From: Catenibacillus scindens
GTDB taxonomy: Bacteria; Bacillota; Clostridia; Lachnospirales; Lachnospiraceae
Assembly (NCBI RefSeq): GCF_014202115.1
Contig: NZ_JACHFW010000015.1
Span: 1 to 64,000 of the forward strand
Reading direction: 5' to 3'
DNA: 64,000 nt
Below are positions 36,177-46,173 of the stretch, in pieces. Both the position numbers and the translations under genes were made by a program. A model generated the notes under the pieces. The model was not told where the DNA came from and searched no databases. It saw nothing but the letters and a program-made list of their open reading frames with translations. Numbering within the stretch: position 1 is the first letter of the stretch; every line of letters begins with the position of its first letter.

Positions 36177-36455
36177 TTAACGTCTTGCTTTCTTTTCGTC
36201 TTTGCCATGACCTCTGTAGGTTCTGGTAGCAACGAACTCGCCTAATTTATGTCCAACCATATCTTCTGTAATATATACAGGCACATGTTTTCTTCCGTCA
36301 TGTACCGCGATTGTATGTCCAACCATTTGTGGGAAGATAGTGGAACGGCGGGACCAGGTTTTGATTACGCTCTTGTCCCCGGCTGCGTTCATGGCATCTA
36401 CTTTTTTAAGTAAATGAGCATCTGCAAATGGTCCTTTTTTAAGTGATCTGGCCAT
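36177..36455 (-). CDS. rpsS: 30S ribosomal protein S19
   Basis: 92 residues: [40 protein letters not shown] and the basic tail. Head protein pairing with S13. Confidence 0.97.
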   Translation of the reverse strand: MARSLKKGPFADAHLLKKVDAMNAAGDKSVIKTWSRRSTIFPQMVGHTIAVHDGRKHVPVYITEDMVGHKLGEFVATRTYRGHGKDEKKARR

Positions 36456-36477
36456 TGAATAAACCTCCTTAGATTAA

Positions 36478-37323
36478 TTATTTAATAATACTTCCGTCAC
36501 GTCTTCTTACGATCATTTTGTTAGACTTTTTGTTTTTCTTACGAGTCTTGAGACCCAGTGCCGGTTTGCCCCATGGAGTCATCGGGCCGGAACGTCCGAT
36601 CGGCGCTCTACCTTCACCACCACCGTGTGGATGGTCGTTAGGGTTCATAACAGAACCGCGAACTGTAGGACGGATACCCATGTGACGTTTACGTCCAGCC
36701 TTACCGATATTGATCAGCTCATGGTCGCCATTGCCAACAACACCGATGGTTGCTCTGCCTGCGATAGGCACCATTCTCATCTCGCCGGAAGGTAATCTAA
36801 GGGTTGCATATTTGCCTTCTTTAGCCATTAACTGAGCGGAGTTACCAGCGGAACGAACAAGCTGTCCGCCTTTGCCAGGATGAAGCTCAATGTTGTGAAG
36901 TTCTGTACCAACAGGAATCTCAGAAAGAGGTAAGCAGTTGCCCACTCTGATTTCAGCCTCAGGTCCATTCATAACCTTCATGCCTACTTTTAATCCGTTA
37001 GGTGCAAGGATATATGCTTTCTCGCCGTCTGCATAGCAGATCAGAGCGATGTTTGCTGTTCTGTTAGGATCGTACTCGATGGATTTAACTGTAGCCGGAA
37101 TACCATCCTTGTGATTTCTCTTGAAATCAATGATTCTATATTTTTTCTTGGCGCCGCCGCCGTGATGTCTTACTGTGATTTTTCCCTGACTATTACGTCC
37201 GGCATGCTTTTTAAGGGCTACTACAAGTGATTTCTCCGGAGTGGATTTTGTAATTTCGGAAAAATCGGAGCCGGTCATATGTCTTCTGGAAGGTGTATAT
37301 GGGTTATATGTTTTGATACCCAT
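36478..37323 (-). CDS. rplB: 50S ribosomal protein L2
   Basis: 281 residues from ATG 37323 ([20 protein letters not shown]) with AAAGGAG. SH3-type core and the conserved C-terminal loop with the key His ([19 protein letters not shown]) near the peptidyl transferase centre. Confidence 0.97.
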   Translation of the reverse strand: MGIKTYNPYTPSRRHMTGSDFSEITKSTPEKSLVVALKKHAGRNSQGKITVRHHGGGAKKKYRIIDFKRNHKDGIPATVKSIEYDPNRTANIALICYADGEKAYILAPNGLKVGMKVMNGPEAEIRVGNCLPLSEIPVGTELHNIELHPGKGGQLVRSAGNSAQLMAKEGKYATLRLPSGEMRMVPIAGRATIGVVGNGDHELINIGKAGRKRHMGIRPTVRGSVMNPNDHPHGGGEGRAPIGRSGPMTPWGKPALGLKTRKKNKKSNKMIVRRRDGSIIK

Positions 37324-37486
37324 TATATTCACTCCTTTCAAATGTCAATTTAATATCACGCTTTTATTGCGTTTAGGCGAAACGCTTCCGGGCGTTTCTT
37401 TATATGGTTACTGTCTATGGATAAGACGGGTATGTTCCAACCAGCTTCGTCCATCGCTACCGCCTGGACTTAGCAAGTTGTCACAG

Positions 37487-37786
37487 TTACAGACCTTGGA
37501 AGATTTCGATATCTTTGCTCTCGTCTGTCAGTTTAACGATCGCTTTCTTTGTCTTGGCTGTGCGTCCGAAGGTCATGCCTCTTCTCTTTACTTTACCGTC
37601 GTTGTTCATTGTATTTACAGAAGCAACTTTTGTTCCCTCGAACATTTTTTCAACAGCTTCTTTGATCTGAGCTTTTGTCGCGTCCGGATGAACGAAGAAT
37701 GTGTACTTCTTCTCAGCCATGGCGTTCATGCTTTTTTCTGTAATAACCGGTCTAAGGATTACATCATAATATTTTAAATCTGCCAT
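37487..37786 (-). CDS. rplW: 50S ribosomal protein L23
   Basis: 99 residues: [20 protein letters not shown] and [18 protein letters not shown]. Docking site for trigger factor and SRP at the exit tunnel. A 163-base spacer precedes rplB. Confidence 0.97.
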   Translation of the reverse strand: MADLKYYDVILRPVITEKSMNAMAEKKYTFFVHPDATKAQIKEAVEKMFEGTKVASVNTMNNDGKVKRRGMTFGRTAKTKKAIVKLTDESKDIEIFQGL

Positions 37787-38406
37787 TATGCGTACACCTC
37801 CTGGATCGTATCAACAGCATCTTTTGTAACGACTACTGTGTCGTATTTTAAGATGTCATATACATTGATTGTGTTTGTCAGAGCTGTCTTTACAGTAGGA
37901 ATATTTCTCGCGGATAAAAATACATTGTCGTTCTTTTCGTTAAGGACTACTAATGCTTTTGTCACCTTCAGGTTATTCATAACAGCCTGGAATTTCTTTG
38001 TCTTGATCTCGTCCATGTTAAAGGAATCAAGAACGATGAATTTATTTTCATTCACTTTAGAAGTAAGAACAGACTTGAGAGCCAGTCTTCTTTCTTTCTT
38101 GTTGATCTTAAACTCGTAATTTCTTGGCTTTGGAGCGAATACTACGCCGCCGCCTGTCCACTGAGGCGCTCTTGTTGAACCCTGTCTTGCGTGGCCTGTT
38201 CCTTTCTGTCTCCAAGGTTTCTTTCCACCGCCGGAAACTTCGGAACGATTTCTGGCACTCTGTGTGCCCTGACGTTTAGCAGCAAGATGATTGACTACTG
38301 CCATGTGAACTAAATGCTCGTTAACTTCCACACCGAAGATCGCATCATTCAGTTCCATTTCGCCAACCTGATTGCCTTCAATATTGTAAACAGATACTTT
38401 TGCCAT
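37786..38406 (-). CDS. rplD: 50S ribosomal protein L4
   Basis: 206 residues from ATG 38406 ([20 protein letters not shown]) behind GGAAGGAGG. Extended loop [20 protein letters not shown] reaches the exit tunnel. L4 is the autogenous S10-operon repressor in enterics; a structured leader exists upstream of rpsJ here. Confidence 0.97.
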   Translation of the reverse strand: MAKVSVYNIEGNQVGEMELNDAIFGVEVNEHLVHMAVVNHLAAKRQGTQSARNRSEVSGGGKKPWRQKGTGHARQGSTRAPQWTGGGVVFAPKPRNYEFKINKKERRLALKSVLTSKVNENKFIVLDSFNMDEIKTKKFQAVMNNLKVTKALVVLNEKNDNVFLSARNIPTVKTALTNTINVYDILKYDTVVVTKDAVDTIQEVYA

Positions 38407-38433
38407 CTGTATGTCCTCCTTCCTTAAAAGCAA

Positions 38434-39063
38434 TTACGCTTTTACTGATTCTTTAAGCATTACCAGAGATTTCTTTGGTCCTGGAACGGAACCCTTTACA
38501 AGGATCAGGTTCTGATCAGCGTCAACTCTGACAACTTCCAGATTCTGAACAGTTACTTTCACAGCGCCCATATGTCCCGGCATGTGTTTGCCTTTGAATA
38601 CGCGGCCTGGAGTTGTTGCAGAACCGTTGGAACCTGCATGTCTGTGGTACTTGGAACCGTGAGCCATAGGTCCTCTGGACTGTCCGTGTCTCTTGATAGC
38701 GCCCTGGAATCCTTTACCTTTGGATTTTGCAGTGGCATCGATTTTATCACCAACAGCGAAAATATCCGCTTTGATTTCCTGGCCTAATGTGTAGCTTTCT
38801 GCGTCTTCAAGTTTAAACTCTTTGACAAATCTCTTCGCAGATACGCCAGCTTTTGCAAAGTGGCCTTTTTTCGGTTTGTTTACCAGTTTTTCTCTGATGT
38901 CGCCAAATCCAACCTGGATTGCGCTGTAACCGTCATTCTCAACAGTCTTAACCTGTGTTACCACGCATGGCCCTGCCTGAAGGACAGTTACCGGAGTTAA
39001 AACTCCATCTTCATTAAAAATCTGAGTCATTCCAACTTTTGTTGTTAAAATTGCTTTCTTCAT
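38434..39063 (-). CDS. rplC: 50S ribosomal protein L3
   Basis: 209 residues: [20 protein letters not shown] and the long loop [20 protein letters not shown] with the conserved Gln-containing segment near the peptidyl transferase centre. A 129-base spacer separates it from rpsJ. Confidence 0.97.
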   Translation of the reverse strand: MKKAILTTKVGMTQIFNEDGVLTPVTVLQAGPCVVTQVKTVENDGYSAIQVGFGDIREKLVNKPKKGHFAKAGVSAKRFVKEFKLEDAESYTLGQEIKADIFAVGDKIDATAKSKGKGFQGAIKRHGQSRGPMAHGSKYHRHAGSNGSATTPGRVFKGKHMPGHMGAVKVTVQNLEVVRVDADQNLILVKGSVPGPKKSLVMLKESVKA

Positions 39064-39192
39064 TCTAAGAATGCACCTCCTGTTTTAATCTACAGCGGAG
39101 CGCTCTCGCGCTCATCCTAGACGGTCTACTATGAGTATTCGGTGTATCCCGATTCATCTATATAAACCCTAAGGATCGTCAACTTAAATCAA

Positions 39193-39510
39193 TTATTTTG
39201 TCTTCATCTTGATGTCGATGTAAACGCCTGCCGGCATCTCCAGTCTGGATAATGCGTCAACAGTCTTCTGAGTCGGTGTAATGATATCAATGAGTCTCTT
39301 GTGAGTTCTCTGTTCAAACTGTTCTCTGGAATCTTTATATTTGTGAACAGCTCTCAGAATTGTAACAACTTCCTTCTTTGTAGGTAATGGCACCGGTCCG
39401 CTCACCTTAGATCCAGTCTTTTTAACAGTTTCAATAATTTTTCCAGCACTCTGATCAATGAGTTTGTGATCATATGCCTTGAGAGTGATTCTCATTACTT
39501 GACTTGCCAT
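39193..39510 (-). CDS. rpsJ: 30S ribosomal protein S10
   Basis: 105 residues from ATG 39510 ([20 protein letters not shown]) with GGAGG 11 bases upstream. Motif [20 protein letters not shown]. First gene of the S10-spc cluster. Confidence 0.96.
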   Translation of the reverse strand: MASQVMRITLKAYDHKLIDQSAGKIIETVKKTGSKVSGPVPLPTKKEVVTILRAVHKYKDSREQFEQRTHKRLIDIITPTQKTVDALSRLEMPAGVYIDIKMKTK

Positions 39511-39741
39511 AAAAAAAGCCGCCTCCTTTTCGCACTTCATTGCAGTACGACAAGCGGTGACTGTACACTCGCCCGTGTGTATCCTTAACACTCTCACACG
39601 CGCTTCTGCTCTCAGGCAGATTGTTTACTTGGTACAGTGACTTGTCGCCAGTTTTCTTAACTTGACATTCGCTCCACGGAACACCTGCAAAATCCTGCAG
39701 CAACCTCACGCTTCATCGCTATCAATGTCACAACATCAGAT
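39511..39741 (-). promoter_or_regulatory. S10 operon leader with long inverted repeat
   Basis: About 225-nt untranslated leader. CGACAAG then TGACTGTAC (39548-39566) pairs with GTACAGTGA then CTTGTCG (39632-39647) with a 3-base bulge and one mismatch, enclosing about 65 bases. It may be an autoregulatory RNA as in other S10 operons; this is inferred. Confidence 0.55.
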
Positions 39742-39770
39742 ATTATACACGAAAGCTTCTCTCATTTCAA
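39742..39770 (-). promoter_or_regulatory. S10 operon promoter
   Basis: Minus-strand TTGAAA (39765-39770) and TATAAT (39742-39747) with a 17-base spacer. The 250 bases on to 40021 are AT-rich with no gene. Confidence 0.88.
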
Positions 39771-40021
39771 GGATTTTTTTACATTTTCATGGAAATATTT
39801 TTCAACAAAATTTACCGTATTATCTTTTCGTTTTTATCTAATAGTACCAGTTTTTCCCGCACTGTCCCTTTATACGCCTATCTATGTGCTGCCTTATCAT
39901 TCTGTGCTTTCATCGCAAAATCTTTACACAAGTTTAATATGTAGTTGATAACACTTTGCTATAAATCTGATATAATAGCTTCAGATGATATCCTCATATG
40001 ACAAAAAAGGAGGAACATTTT

Positions 40022-40888
40022 ATGCCATCCACATACGCCCATTTTTGTTTTGGCAGGGAAATCTACAAACGTCTCCCCGCTGCCATCAAAAATATAGTGG
40101 GGGAGCAGCCACAGCTTTTTAATATTGGTCTCCACGGCCCGGACATCTTTTTTTATTATAAACCTCTGACTAACAATCCTGTCAATACCCTTGGTTTTCG
40201 TATGCACAACCAGCCGGCTTCAGATTTTTTTCTCTATGCGGCCGACGTGCTGGAAGACTTTAAAAAAGGATCCCCGGAATATAAAGCCTCCCTATCTTAC
40301 TTGATGGGCTTTATCTGTCATTTTGTTCTGGACAGCACATGCCATGGCTATATTGAAAATAAGATCCGTGTATCCGGCCTTTCCCACACTACGATCGAAA
40401 CAGAGTTTGACCGGCATCTTATGATAAAAGACCATTTAAACCCATTGAGCCATCATCTTACCGATCACATTCATCCAACTCCAGAAAATGTTTTGATCAT
40501 CCACCATTTTTTTGACGAATTGACGGTCCGCCAGATTTATAAAAGTTTAAAATCTATGATCTGGTACAACGATCTTTTGGTAGCCCCCGGAAAGATCAAG
40601 CGCAGTCTCATCTTGGCCCTTTTAAAACTTACCGGGAATTACAGGGAAATGCATGGACTCATTGTCAGCCGGCAACCTGTTGAAACATGCAGCGATAGCT
40701 GCCTGCGCCTCGAAAAACTTTTTACAAAGGCCATTGAACTTGGACTGACTCTTCTAAAAAACTACTGGGATTATATTATAAATAATGAACCGATAGACAA
40801 ATATTTTATCCGGACCTTCGGTCCTGAGATGAACTGGCAGTCTATTCCGGTATATTCATATCAGGAGGAACTCACCTATGAAATTTAA
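40022..40888 (+). CDS. Zinc-dependent phospholipase C-like protein
   Basis: 288 residues from ATG 40022 (MPSTYAHFCFGREIYKRLP) behind AAGGAGG. Residue pattern of the zinc-dependent phospholipase C / S1-P1 nuclease-like family of Clostridia: IGLHGPDIFFYYKP, FICHFVLDSTCHGYIE and TTIETEFDRHLM supply His/Asp ligands. No signal peptide, so it acts inside the cell and may not be a lipase. Overlaps the downstream transporter by 11 bases. Confidence 0.8.
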   Translation: MPSTYAHFCFGREIYKRLPAAIKNIVGEQPQLFNIGLHGPDIFFYYKPLTNNPVNTLGFRMHNQPASDFFLYAADVLEDFKKGSPEYKASLSYLMGFICHFVLDSTCHGYIENKIRVSGLSHTTIETEFDRHLMIKDHLNPLSHHLTDHIHPTPENVLIIHHFFDELTVRQIYKSLKSMIWYNDLLVAPGKIKRSLILALLKLTGNYREMHGLIVSRQPVETCSDSCLRLEKLFTKAIELGLTLLKNYWDYIINNEPIDKYFIRTFGPEMNWQSIPVYSYQEELTYEI

Positions 40889-42125
40889 GTTAAAACGTTT
40901 AGAGTTAAAATGGGTACTCTACGACGTAGGAAACTCGGCATTTACTCTGCTCATATCAACGATCATGCCTATTTATTTCAACTATCTGGCAGGAAACGCC
41001 GGGATCTCTGATGTGGACTACCTGGCTTACTGGGGATACGCCACATCCATCTCCACAGTCATCGTGGCCATTTTAGGGCCCACCCTTGGAACTGTATCCG
41101 ACCTTAAAGGCTTTAAGAAAAAGATTTTCATGGCAGCGCTGCTCGTCGGTGCCATTGGATGCATCTTCCTGGGATTTATGTCCTCCTGGCTGTGGTTTCT
41201 TCTGATCTTTGTCATCGCAAAATCCGCTTACTCTCTAAGTCTGGTTGTCTATGACTCTATGCTGACCGACGTGACCACCAAAGATCGTATGGACGAGGTG
41301 TCCGCTCACGGCTACGCCTGGGGGTATATCGGAAGCTGTATCCCTTTTATTTTAAGTCTGCTCCTTGTCTTATTTTACGAAAATATAGGACTGACCATGT
41401 CCGCTGCCATGAGTATCGCTTTCCTTCTCATCGCTTTGTGGTGGCTGTTTCTTGCCGTTCCTTTACTTCGTTCTTACGAGCAGAAATACTATGTGTCAGC
41501 TCAGAGTCATCCGGTGCGCTCATCCTTCTCCCGTCTGGGACATATCTTTCGTGAACTGGGCAATAATAAAAAAATACTGTTTTTCCTTATTGCCTTTTTC
41601 TTCTATATTGATGGTGTCTACACCATCATTGATATGGCCACAGCCTACGGAACTGCCCTGGGCCTGGATACCACCGGACTTTTGCTGGCTCTTTTGCTGA
41701 CCCAGATCGTGGCATTTCCGGCGGCCCTGATCTTCGGACGCCTTTCAAGAAAAATGGCCATTGGCCGGATCATTATGATCTGTATCGCCGCCTACTTTAT
41801 CATCGCCCTTTACGGTATGGGCCTTAATGAGCAGTACCAGTTCTGGATTTTGGCCGTATGCGTGGGCATTTTCCAGGGAGCTATCCAGTCCATGTCCCGC
41901 TCTTACTTTGCCAAGATCATCCCGGCAAATCAGTCAGGAGAGTATTTCGGCGTCTACGACATCTGCGGAAAAGGCGCCTCCTTCGCCGGCACGACCCTTG
42001 TGTCTTTCGTAAGCCAGGCCACTGGCAATGTCAATCTGGGGGTGGGCGCCCTGTCAGTGATGTTCGCCATCGGCTTTGTTTTCTTTATCCTGGCTGACAA
42101 CAAAGCAAAAGAAGTTTCTATATAA
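40878..42125 (+). CDS. MFS transporter, UMF1/Atg22-like
   Basis: 415 residues with about twelve membrane segments. The start KWVLYDVGNSAFTLLISTIM is the hallmark of the UMF1 (Atg22-like) MFS group; GTVSDLKGFKKKIFMAALLV is its loop 2-3 motif. Substrate unknown. Translationally coupled to the phospholipase-like gene. Confidence 0.88.
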   Translation: MKFKLKRLELKWVLYDVGNSAFTLLISTIMPIYFNYLAGNAGISDVDYLAYWGYATSISTVIVAILGPTLGTVSDLKGFKKKIFMAALLVGAIGCIFLGFMSSWLWFLLIFVIAKSAYSLSLVVYDSMLTDVTTKDRMDEVSAHGYAWGYIGSCIPFILSLLLVLFYENIGLTMSAAMSIAFLLIALWWLFLAVPLLRSYEQKYYVSAQSHPVRSSFSRLGHIFRELGNNKKILFFLIAFFFYIDGVYTIIDMATAYGTALGLDTTGLLLALLLTQIVAFPAALIFGRLSRKMAIGRIIMICIAAYFIIALYGMGLNEQYQFWILAVCVGIFQGAIQSMSRSYFAKIIPANQSGEYFGVYDICGKGASFAGTTLVSFVSQATGNVNLGVGALSVMFAIGFVFFILADNKAKEVSI

Positions 42126-42153
42126 TAATCGAAAATGCATGAGGTGAATCGTT

Positions 42154-42294
42154 ATGAAAATGAGACATTTGAAACTGTTGAAAAAAATCTTTATCGGCGG
42201 CTCCATTCTGCTTCCAGTATTTGCCGCACTCCTTGTGGTGCCTGTCACTGCAGCTTCCAGGATCATGGCTTCTGAAGACACCCAGATGATCTGA
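42154..42294 (+). CDS. 46-residue membrane peptide
   Basis: Read directly: MKMRHLKLLKKIFIGGSILL, then PVFAALLVVPVTAA and a short polar end (DTQMI). GAGGTGA lies at good spacing before ATG 42154. A basic start plus one hydrophobic segment suggests a small membrane or exported peptide. It is 28 bases after the transporter and closed by a strong hairpin. Too short for firm assignment. Confidence 0.5.
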   Translation: MKMRHLKLLKKIFIGGSILLPVFAALLVVPVTAASRIMASEDTQMI

Positions 42295-42310
42295 AAAAGT
42301 ATTCGTTCAC

Positions 42311-42346
42311 GAAGAAGGGGCGCCACATTCGCGGCGCCCCTTCTTC
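42311..42346. terminator. Convergent hairpin terminator
   Basis: Perfect 14-bp stem GAAGAAGGGGCGCC (42311-42324) and GGCGCCCCTTCTTC (42333-42346). Lies between converging genes; T-runs are poor on both sides. Confidence 0.65.
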
Positions 42347-42366
42347 GCGGTAAAAAGGAGAAAAAC

Positions 42367-44001
42367 TTATTGCTGCTGAGCAAGCCAGTCATTTAACTGA
42401 TTCTGATATTCTTCAATAATTTTTGGAAGACCGGATTCATCCAGTTTCTTCAAGAATGCGTCATAATGATCCTGCTCAGCCACACCGGAGTCAATAGCCG
42501 GAAGATACTCGGCGATAACATTGGCAACGGCTGAAATTTCATTGGAAATAGCATTTGTATCACAGATAAAACCTAAGTAAGCGCTTGTCTGTGCATTTTC
42601 CATTTCTTCCAGGGCAATGTCACGGAAGTCTGCGGACTGTCCGTCCCAAGGAAGTACAAGGAACTGATTGCCGTAAATAAAATCACAGGTGTGGTAAGCG
42701 CAGTTGTTGGCATCCTGTCCGTCCATGAAATATGCCACGCCGTCTTTGACCTGATAATGCACGCCCTCAACACCCCATGCGAGAAGGTTGCAAATACGTG
42801 CATCGGTGTACATCATGTTCAGGAACTTAATAGCTGCTTCCGGTTCCTGAGAAGTCGTCGGAACGGTCCACACGAATTTAGATGTTGTTGATGTTGAAAT
42901 CGGCATCGTTACCATCTTTACACAGGTCATCGGCATACCGCATGTAGCGGATTTGCTCACTTCAACACCAATTTCGCTCTGGGAAAAATAGGAAAATGCA
43001 GCGTTGGATTTTACCATTTCCTCAGCTTTGTCTGTCTGAGTTGTAACATCGCCGTAAACATATCCTTTTTCATACCAGTCATGCATAACTTCATACATCT
43101 TATGGTATTCTTCTGTAGCAAAGTTATTAACAATTGTCGGATCGCTTCCGTCAGGATTAATAGCAATAAACTTGTTTGTATCGCCAAGCTGATCATAGCA
43201 TGTATCATCGGCAAAATTATTTTCTCCTACATAGGTTCCGCCCAGGGGCAAACATGTGCCGACAAGGTCAGAGGCAACAATACCGGCCAGATAATTCCAC
43301 TTGTCGCTTTCTTTTACCGCCTGGAGAATCTCTTCATACTCTTCCAGAGTTGTCATGTTCTGAGCTTTTTCAAGAAGTCCAAGGTCTTCAAGAACATCTG
43401 TCCGCATAACGATATAATTGCTTGTCACAAGAGAACGGTACGTCGTTACGCCGTAAATCTTCCCATTAATCGTTGTCGCCTGAAGCAGTTCTTCACCGAG
43501 AGTATCAATAATTCCCTGGCCATACTCCTGGAGCAGTTCACTGATATCCATAAACTGATTCTGGGATACCATTGTAGTAAATCCTGCGGTTCCGGAAGGC
43601 ATCGTTACCATTAAGTCAAAAGGCTCTGATGAGGACATTTTCAAATTAATCTGCTGAGCATAGTTGCCGGGCTCAAGCATTTCCAGTGTAACATGTGTGT
43701 TAATCTCCGGTTCCGTGATCTCATTGACCGCGTCTTCAACATCCTGAAGCCCCTGCGGAATCGGCCCCATAGACAAAATTGTCACCTTAATCTCGGCCAT
43801 ATCCTCCAGTGGCTCATCGGCCTCCCCGTTATCTGCGGCAGCGGCCTCACTTCCGCTCTCGCTCACAGCCCCGCTGTCAGATGCCGCGGTTGTCTCATTT
43901 CCCCCATTACCTGCGCCGGAAGCGGATTCATTGTTTCCACAGGCTGCCATGGACATTGCCAGACAGGCTGCCATTAATAATGCTGTTACTCTTCCTTTCA
44001 T
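42367..44001 (-). CDS. Extracellular solute-binding lipoprotein (DUF3502-like)
   Basis: 544 residues from ATG 44001 (GGAGG nine bases upstream). Signal MKGRVTALLMAACLAMSMAAC, then a Ser/Gly/Glu-rich linker. Family 1 binding-protein features: EIKVTILSMGPIPQGLQDVE, NGKIYGVTTYRSLVTSNYIV; the C-terminal helix LPKIIEEYQNQLNDWLAQQ fits DUF3502 proteins. Such proteins usually serve YtcQ/LplA-type oligosaccharide ABC importers with two permeases; none is encoded here, so it is orphan or shares permeases. Confidence 0.85.
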   Translation of the reverse strand: MKGRVTALLMAACLAMSMAACGNNESASGAGNGGNETTAASDSGAVSESGSEAAAADNGEADEPLEDMAEIKVTILSMGPIPQGLQDVEDAVNEITEPEINTHVTLEMLEPGNYAQQINLKMSSSEPFDLMVTMPSGTAGFTTMVSQNQFMDISELLQEYGQGIIDTLGEELLQATTINGKIYGVTTYRSLVTSNYIVMRTDVLEDLGLLEKAQNMTTLEEYEEILQAVKESDKWNYLAGIVASDLVGTCLPLGGTYVGENNFADDTCYDQLGDTNKFIAINPDGSDPTIVNNFATEEYHKMYEVMHDWYEKGYVYGDVTTQTDKAEEMVKSNAAFSYFSQSEIGVEVSKSATCGMPMTCVKMVTMPISTSTTSKFVWTVPTTSQEPEAAIKFLNMMYTDARICNLLAWGVEGVHYQVKDGVAYFMDGQDANNCAYHTCDFIYGNQFLVLPWDGQSADFRDIALEEMENAQTSAYLGFICDTNAISNEISAVANVIAEYLPAIDSGVAEQDHYDAFLKKLDESGLPKIIEEYQNQLNDWLAQQQ

Positions 44002-44064
44002 CACAAATAACCTCCCGTTATTCCTGTTTGTTTTAAGCAGCGGCCGCAGCTTTGTTATGTATTT

Positions 44065-44093
44065 ATCATACCATCTGCGCCGCTGACCGTAAA
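44065..44093 (-). promoter_or_regulatory. Promoter of the solute-binding protein gene
   Basis: Minus-strand TTTACG (44088-44093) and TATGAT (44065-44070), 17-base spacer. Confidence 0.55.
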
Positions 44094-44223
44094 ATAGGAA
44101 TACTCAATAAAGGTATCGGAAAAAACTATAAGATAACTTCTTTAACTTAGCACGGGGGTGTCTGTAAAATCATATTTTCCAATGGGTCTTATTCAAAAAA
44201 ACAAACGCAAATTTCGCCATGCT

Positions 44224-45912
44224 TTACCGGCGATCCCGAAAATCTACAATAATCTTTCCATCAACTTCCCCGATCGTCTGATATTTATGATCCAGCCGAT
44301 GATCCTGCTCTGGATAATCCTGGCGCTTAAACAGCCCCCGGCTCTCTCTGCGATTGATCGAAGTGATAAACACAATCCGGGCCGTTTCCATCATTTCAAG
44401 CACTTCCAGCACGCGGCAAAGTTCATGGGCATTAGAAGCGCCAAGCTCTGACAGAGAACAGTCTCTTAAAAGTCCCAGATAGTGAAGTCCGGCCCTGAGA
44501 ATGCGGTCCGAACGCACATCATAGCCCGCATAGTCATGCATAATGCTCTGAAGCGTGCCGTTAGCCTCCCGCCATCCGGCTCCGCCGCTGCCCCTTTTTA
44601 AAATACCGTCAACCAACTCCAGACGCTGACATATACATGCATTACTCGCATCATCCCCGGACGTAAACTGTTCTCCGCCTGACATCTTTTTAATGTAGTC
44701 CGCAGCACTGCGGGCGGCAACCATGCCAAAAACAGCCGCCGCCGTAGAACTTCCACGGGTATTGCCTACCGCGTTTCCAGTGGCAAACAACCCTGGGATA
44801 TTCGTTGACGCATCTGTGGATATTTCAATGCCGCGGGCATTAAGATCATTATTATAAGAATAAAATTCAATCATTTGTCTTTTCAGATCAACATTATATT
44901 GATCAATATAATCAACCACCGAAGCCAGTCCTTCGGAAGGAAATGAATCCAGCATATATTCCAGATCTTCATCGTCTGTGCGTGTGCAGTTCATATACAC
45001 CGGCCCTGAACCGTCCTGATATTTATCCCTAAAAATTTCCGGCCACACATCCACAAGAATATCGCCATACTCCCTGGACGGTTTATCCATATATGGGCCA
45101 ATGGGGCTGCCATTAATATCTGAAACCAGTCCGATCCAGCTTCCACGGCCGCCCCGCTGAAAATACTTTGGTCCCACATAAGGCGCTGGGATTTCCATAT
45201 TAATCAGCCGGGCCCCGGCGCGGAAAGCCATGGCATGGCCACCGCCGGTAGCGGCAGGACAGCAAGAGGTATTAAAAAGGAATCCCGGATTCACCCCTGG
45301 ATACATACGCGAAATAAGCCCTGTAGCAATAAGCACCGTGGGCGCGTCAAAAACGACAGCCTCCGGCACATCCTTTGAAATATCCAGTCCAAGGGCTCCA
45401 CAGACTTGTCCGTTGGCGTTTTTTAGTATATCCGTCACTGTCATTTTATTCATAATTTCCACGCCACAGTTTAACGCCTTTTTTGTCAAAGCCGACTTAA
45501 TATTATCACCTTTAATTTTTAAATAATATTTTTTCTGTCCGGGATATGTGTGGCCTTCAAAGCACCATGTACCGCTGGGACGCATATTGATCCCCCACTC
45601 TTCCCATTTCTGCACGATCTCAAAACTTCGGCCCATCCATACTCTCAACAGAGAAATATCCTGCCATTGGTCGCTTTCCAGGGTTCCAGCAATCTCCCGA
45701 AGTACAAATTCAAAATTTGTCCCGTGATATTCGGGAATATAACAGGCAAAATGGTCATTGCCGCTTCCGGCACAGCCTGAACGCCGTGTATCCGCCTTCT
45801 CTGCGACAACAACTCTCAGTCCCAGAGCCGCCGCCTCAATGGCTGCCTGCATACCGCCAACACCGCCGCCAATTACAAGAAAATCTGTCTGAATCCGTCT
45901 TTTTACCTGCAT
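44224..45912 (-). CDS. AprA-like FAD-dependent flavoprotein, paralog 1
   Basis: 562 residues of the fumarate reductase/AprA flavoprotein superfamily. FAD Rossmann motif IGGGVGGMQAAIEAAA (about residues 14-29), EKADTRRSGC, then HFACYIPEYHG and YMNCTRTDDEDL, resembling adenylylsulfate reductase alpha subunits. The late FAD contact GLFATGNAVGN is present. No covalent-heme or FMN domain. About 50-60% identical by eye to the 48.4-kb paralog but without its own ferredoxin gene. Divergent from a LysR regulator. No sulfate activation genes are nearby, so APS reduction is unlikely to be its role; substrate unknown. Confidence 0.8.
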   Translation of the reverse strand: MQVKRRIQTDFLVIGGGVGGMQAAIEAAALGLRVVVAEKADTRRSGCAGSGNDHFACYIPEYHGTNFEFVLREIAGTLESDQWQDISLLRVWMGRSFEIVQKWEEWGINMRPSGTWCFEGHTYPGQKKYYLKIKGDNIKSALTKKALNCGVEIMNKMTVTDILKNANGQVCGALGLDISKDVPEAVVFDAPTVLIATGLISRMYPGVNPGFLFNTSCCPAATGGGHAMAFRAGARLINMEIPAPYVGPKYFQRGGRGSWIGLVSDINGSPIGPYMDKPSREYGDILVDVWPEIFRDKYQDGSGPVYMNCTRTDDEDLEYMLDSFPSEGLASVVDYIDQYNVDLKRQMIEFYSYNNDLNARGIEISTDASTNIPGLFATGNAVGNTRGSSTAAAVFGMVAARSAADYIKKMSGGEQFTSGDDASNACICQRLELVDGILKRGSGGAGWREANGTLQSIMHDYAGYDVRSDRILRAGLHYLGLLRDCSLSELGASNAHELCRVLEVLEMMETARIVFITSINRRESRGLFKRQDYPEQDHRLDHKYQTIGEVDGKIIVDFRDRR

Positions 45913-46173
45913 AGCGCCGCTCCCTTCCTCTTTTATTATTGCTGGAAGTCCGCCCCGCAGGGCGCTGCCAGCCTGACACCCTGCTGCCTGCAGCGGGGTA
46001 TTGCCAAATCAGTAACCGTTCATCCCGCTGAACTGTTACTCCAAACAATAACTATTATAATATATCTCTTGAAACATTGAAAGTAAAATGATAAGATATC
46101 CTGAGATAGTTTATCCAAAGAACTGTGAATTTACTTATACTGCGGCAGCAAGGATAGAGGGGGAGAAGAATTT
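45913..46173. promoter_or_regulatory. Divergent LysR/flavoprotein control region
   Basis: Contains an inverted repeat GATAA...TTATC spanning about 46092-46117, with ATC/GAT arms inside, fitting a LysR-type operator. On the minus side TTTCAA and TATAAT lie 17 bases apart, around 46054-46082, and could drive the flavoprotein gene. A CTGCTGCCTGCAGC palindrome near 45982 is of unknown role. Confidence 0.45.
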
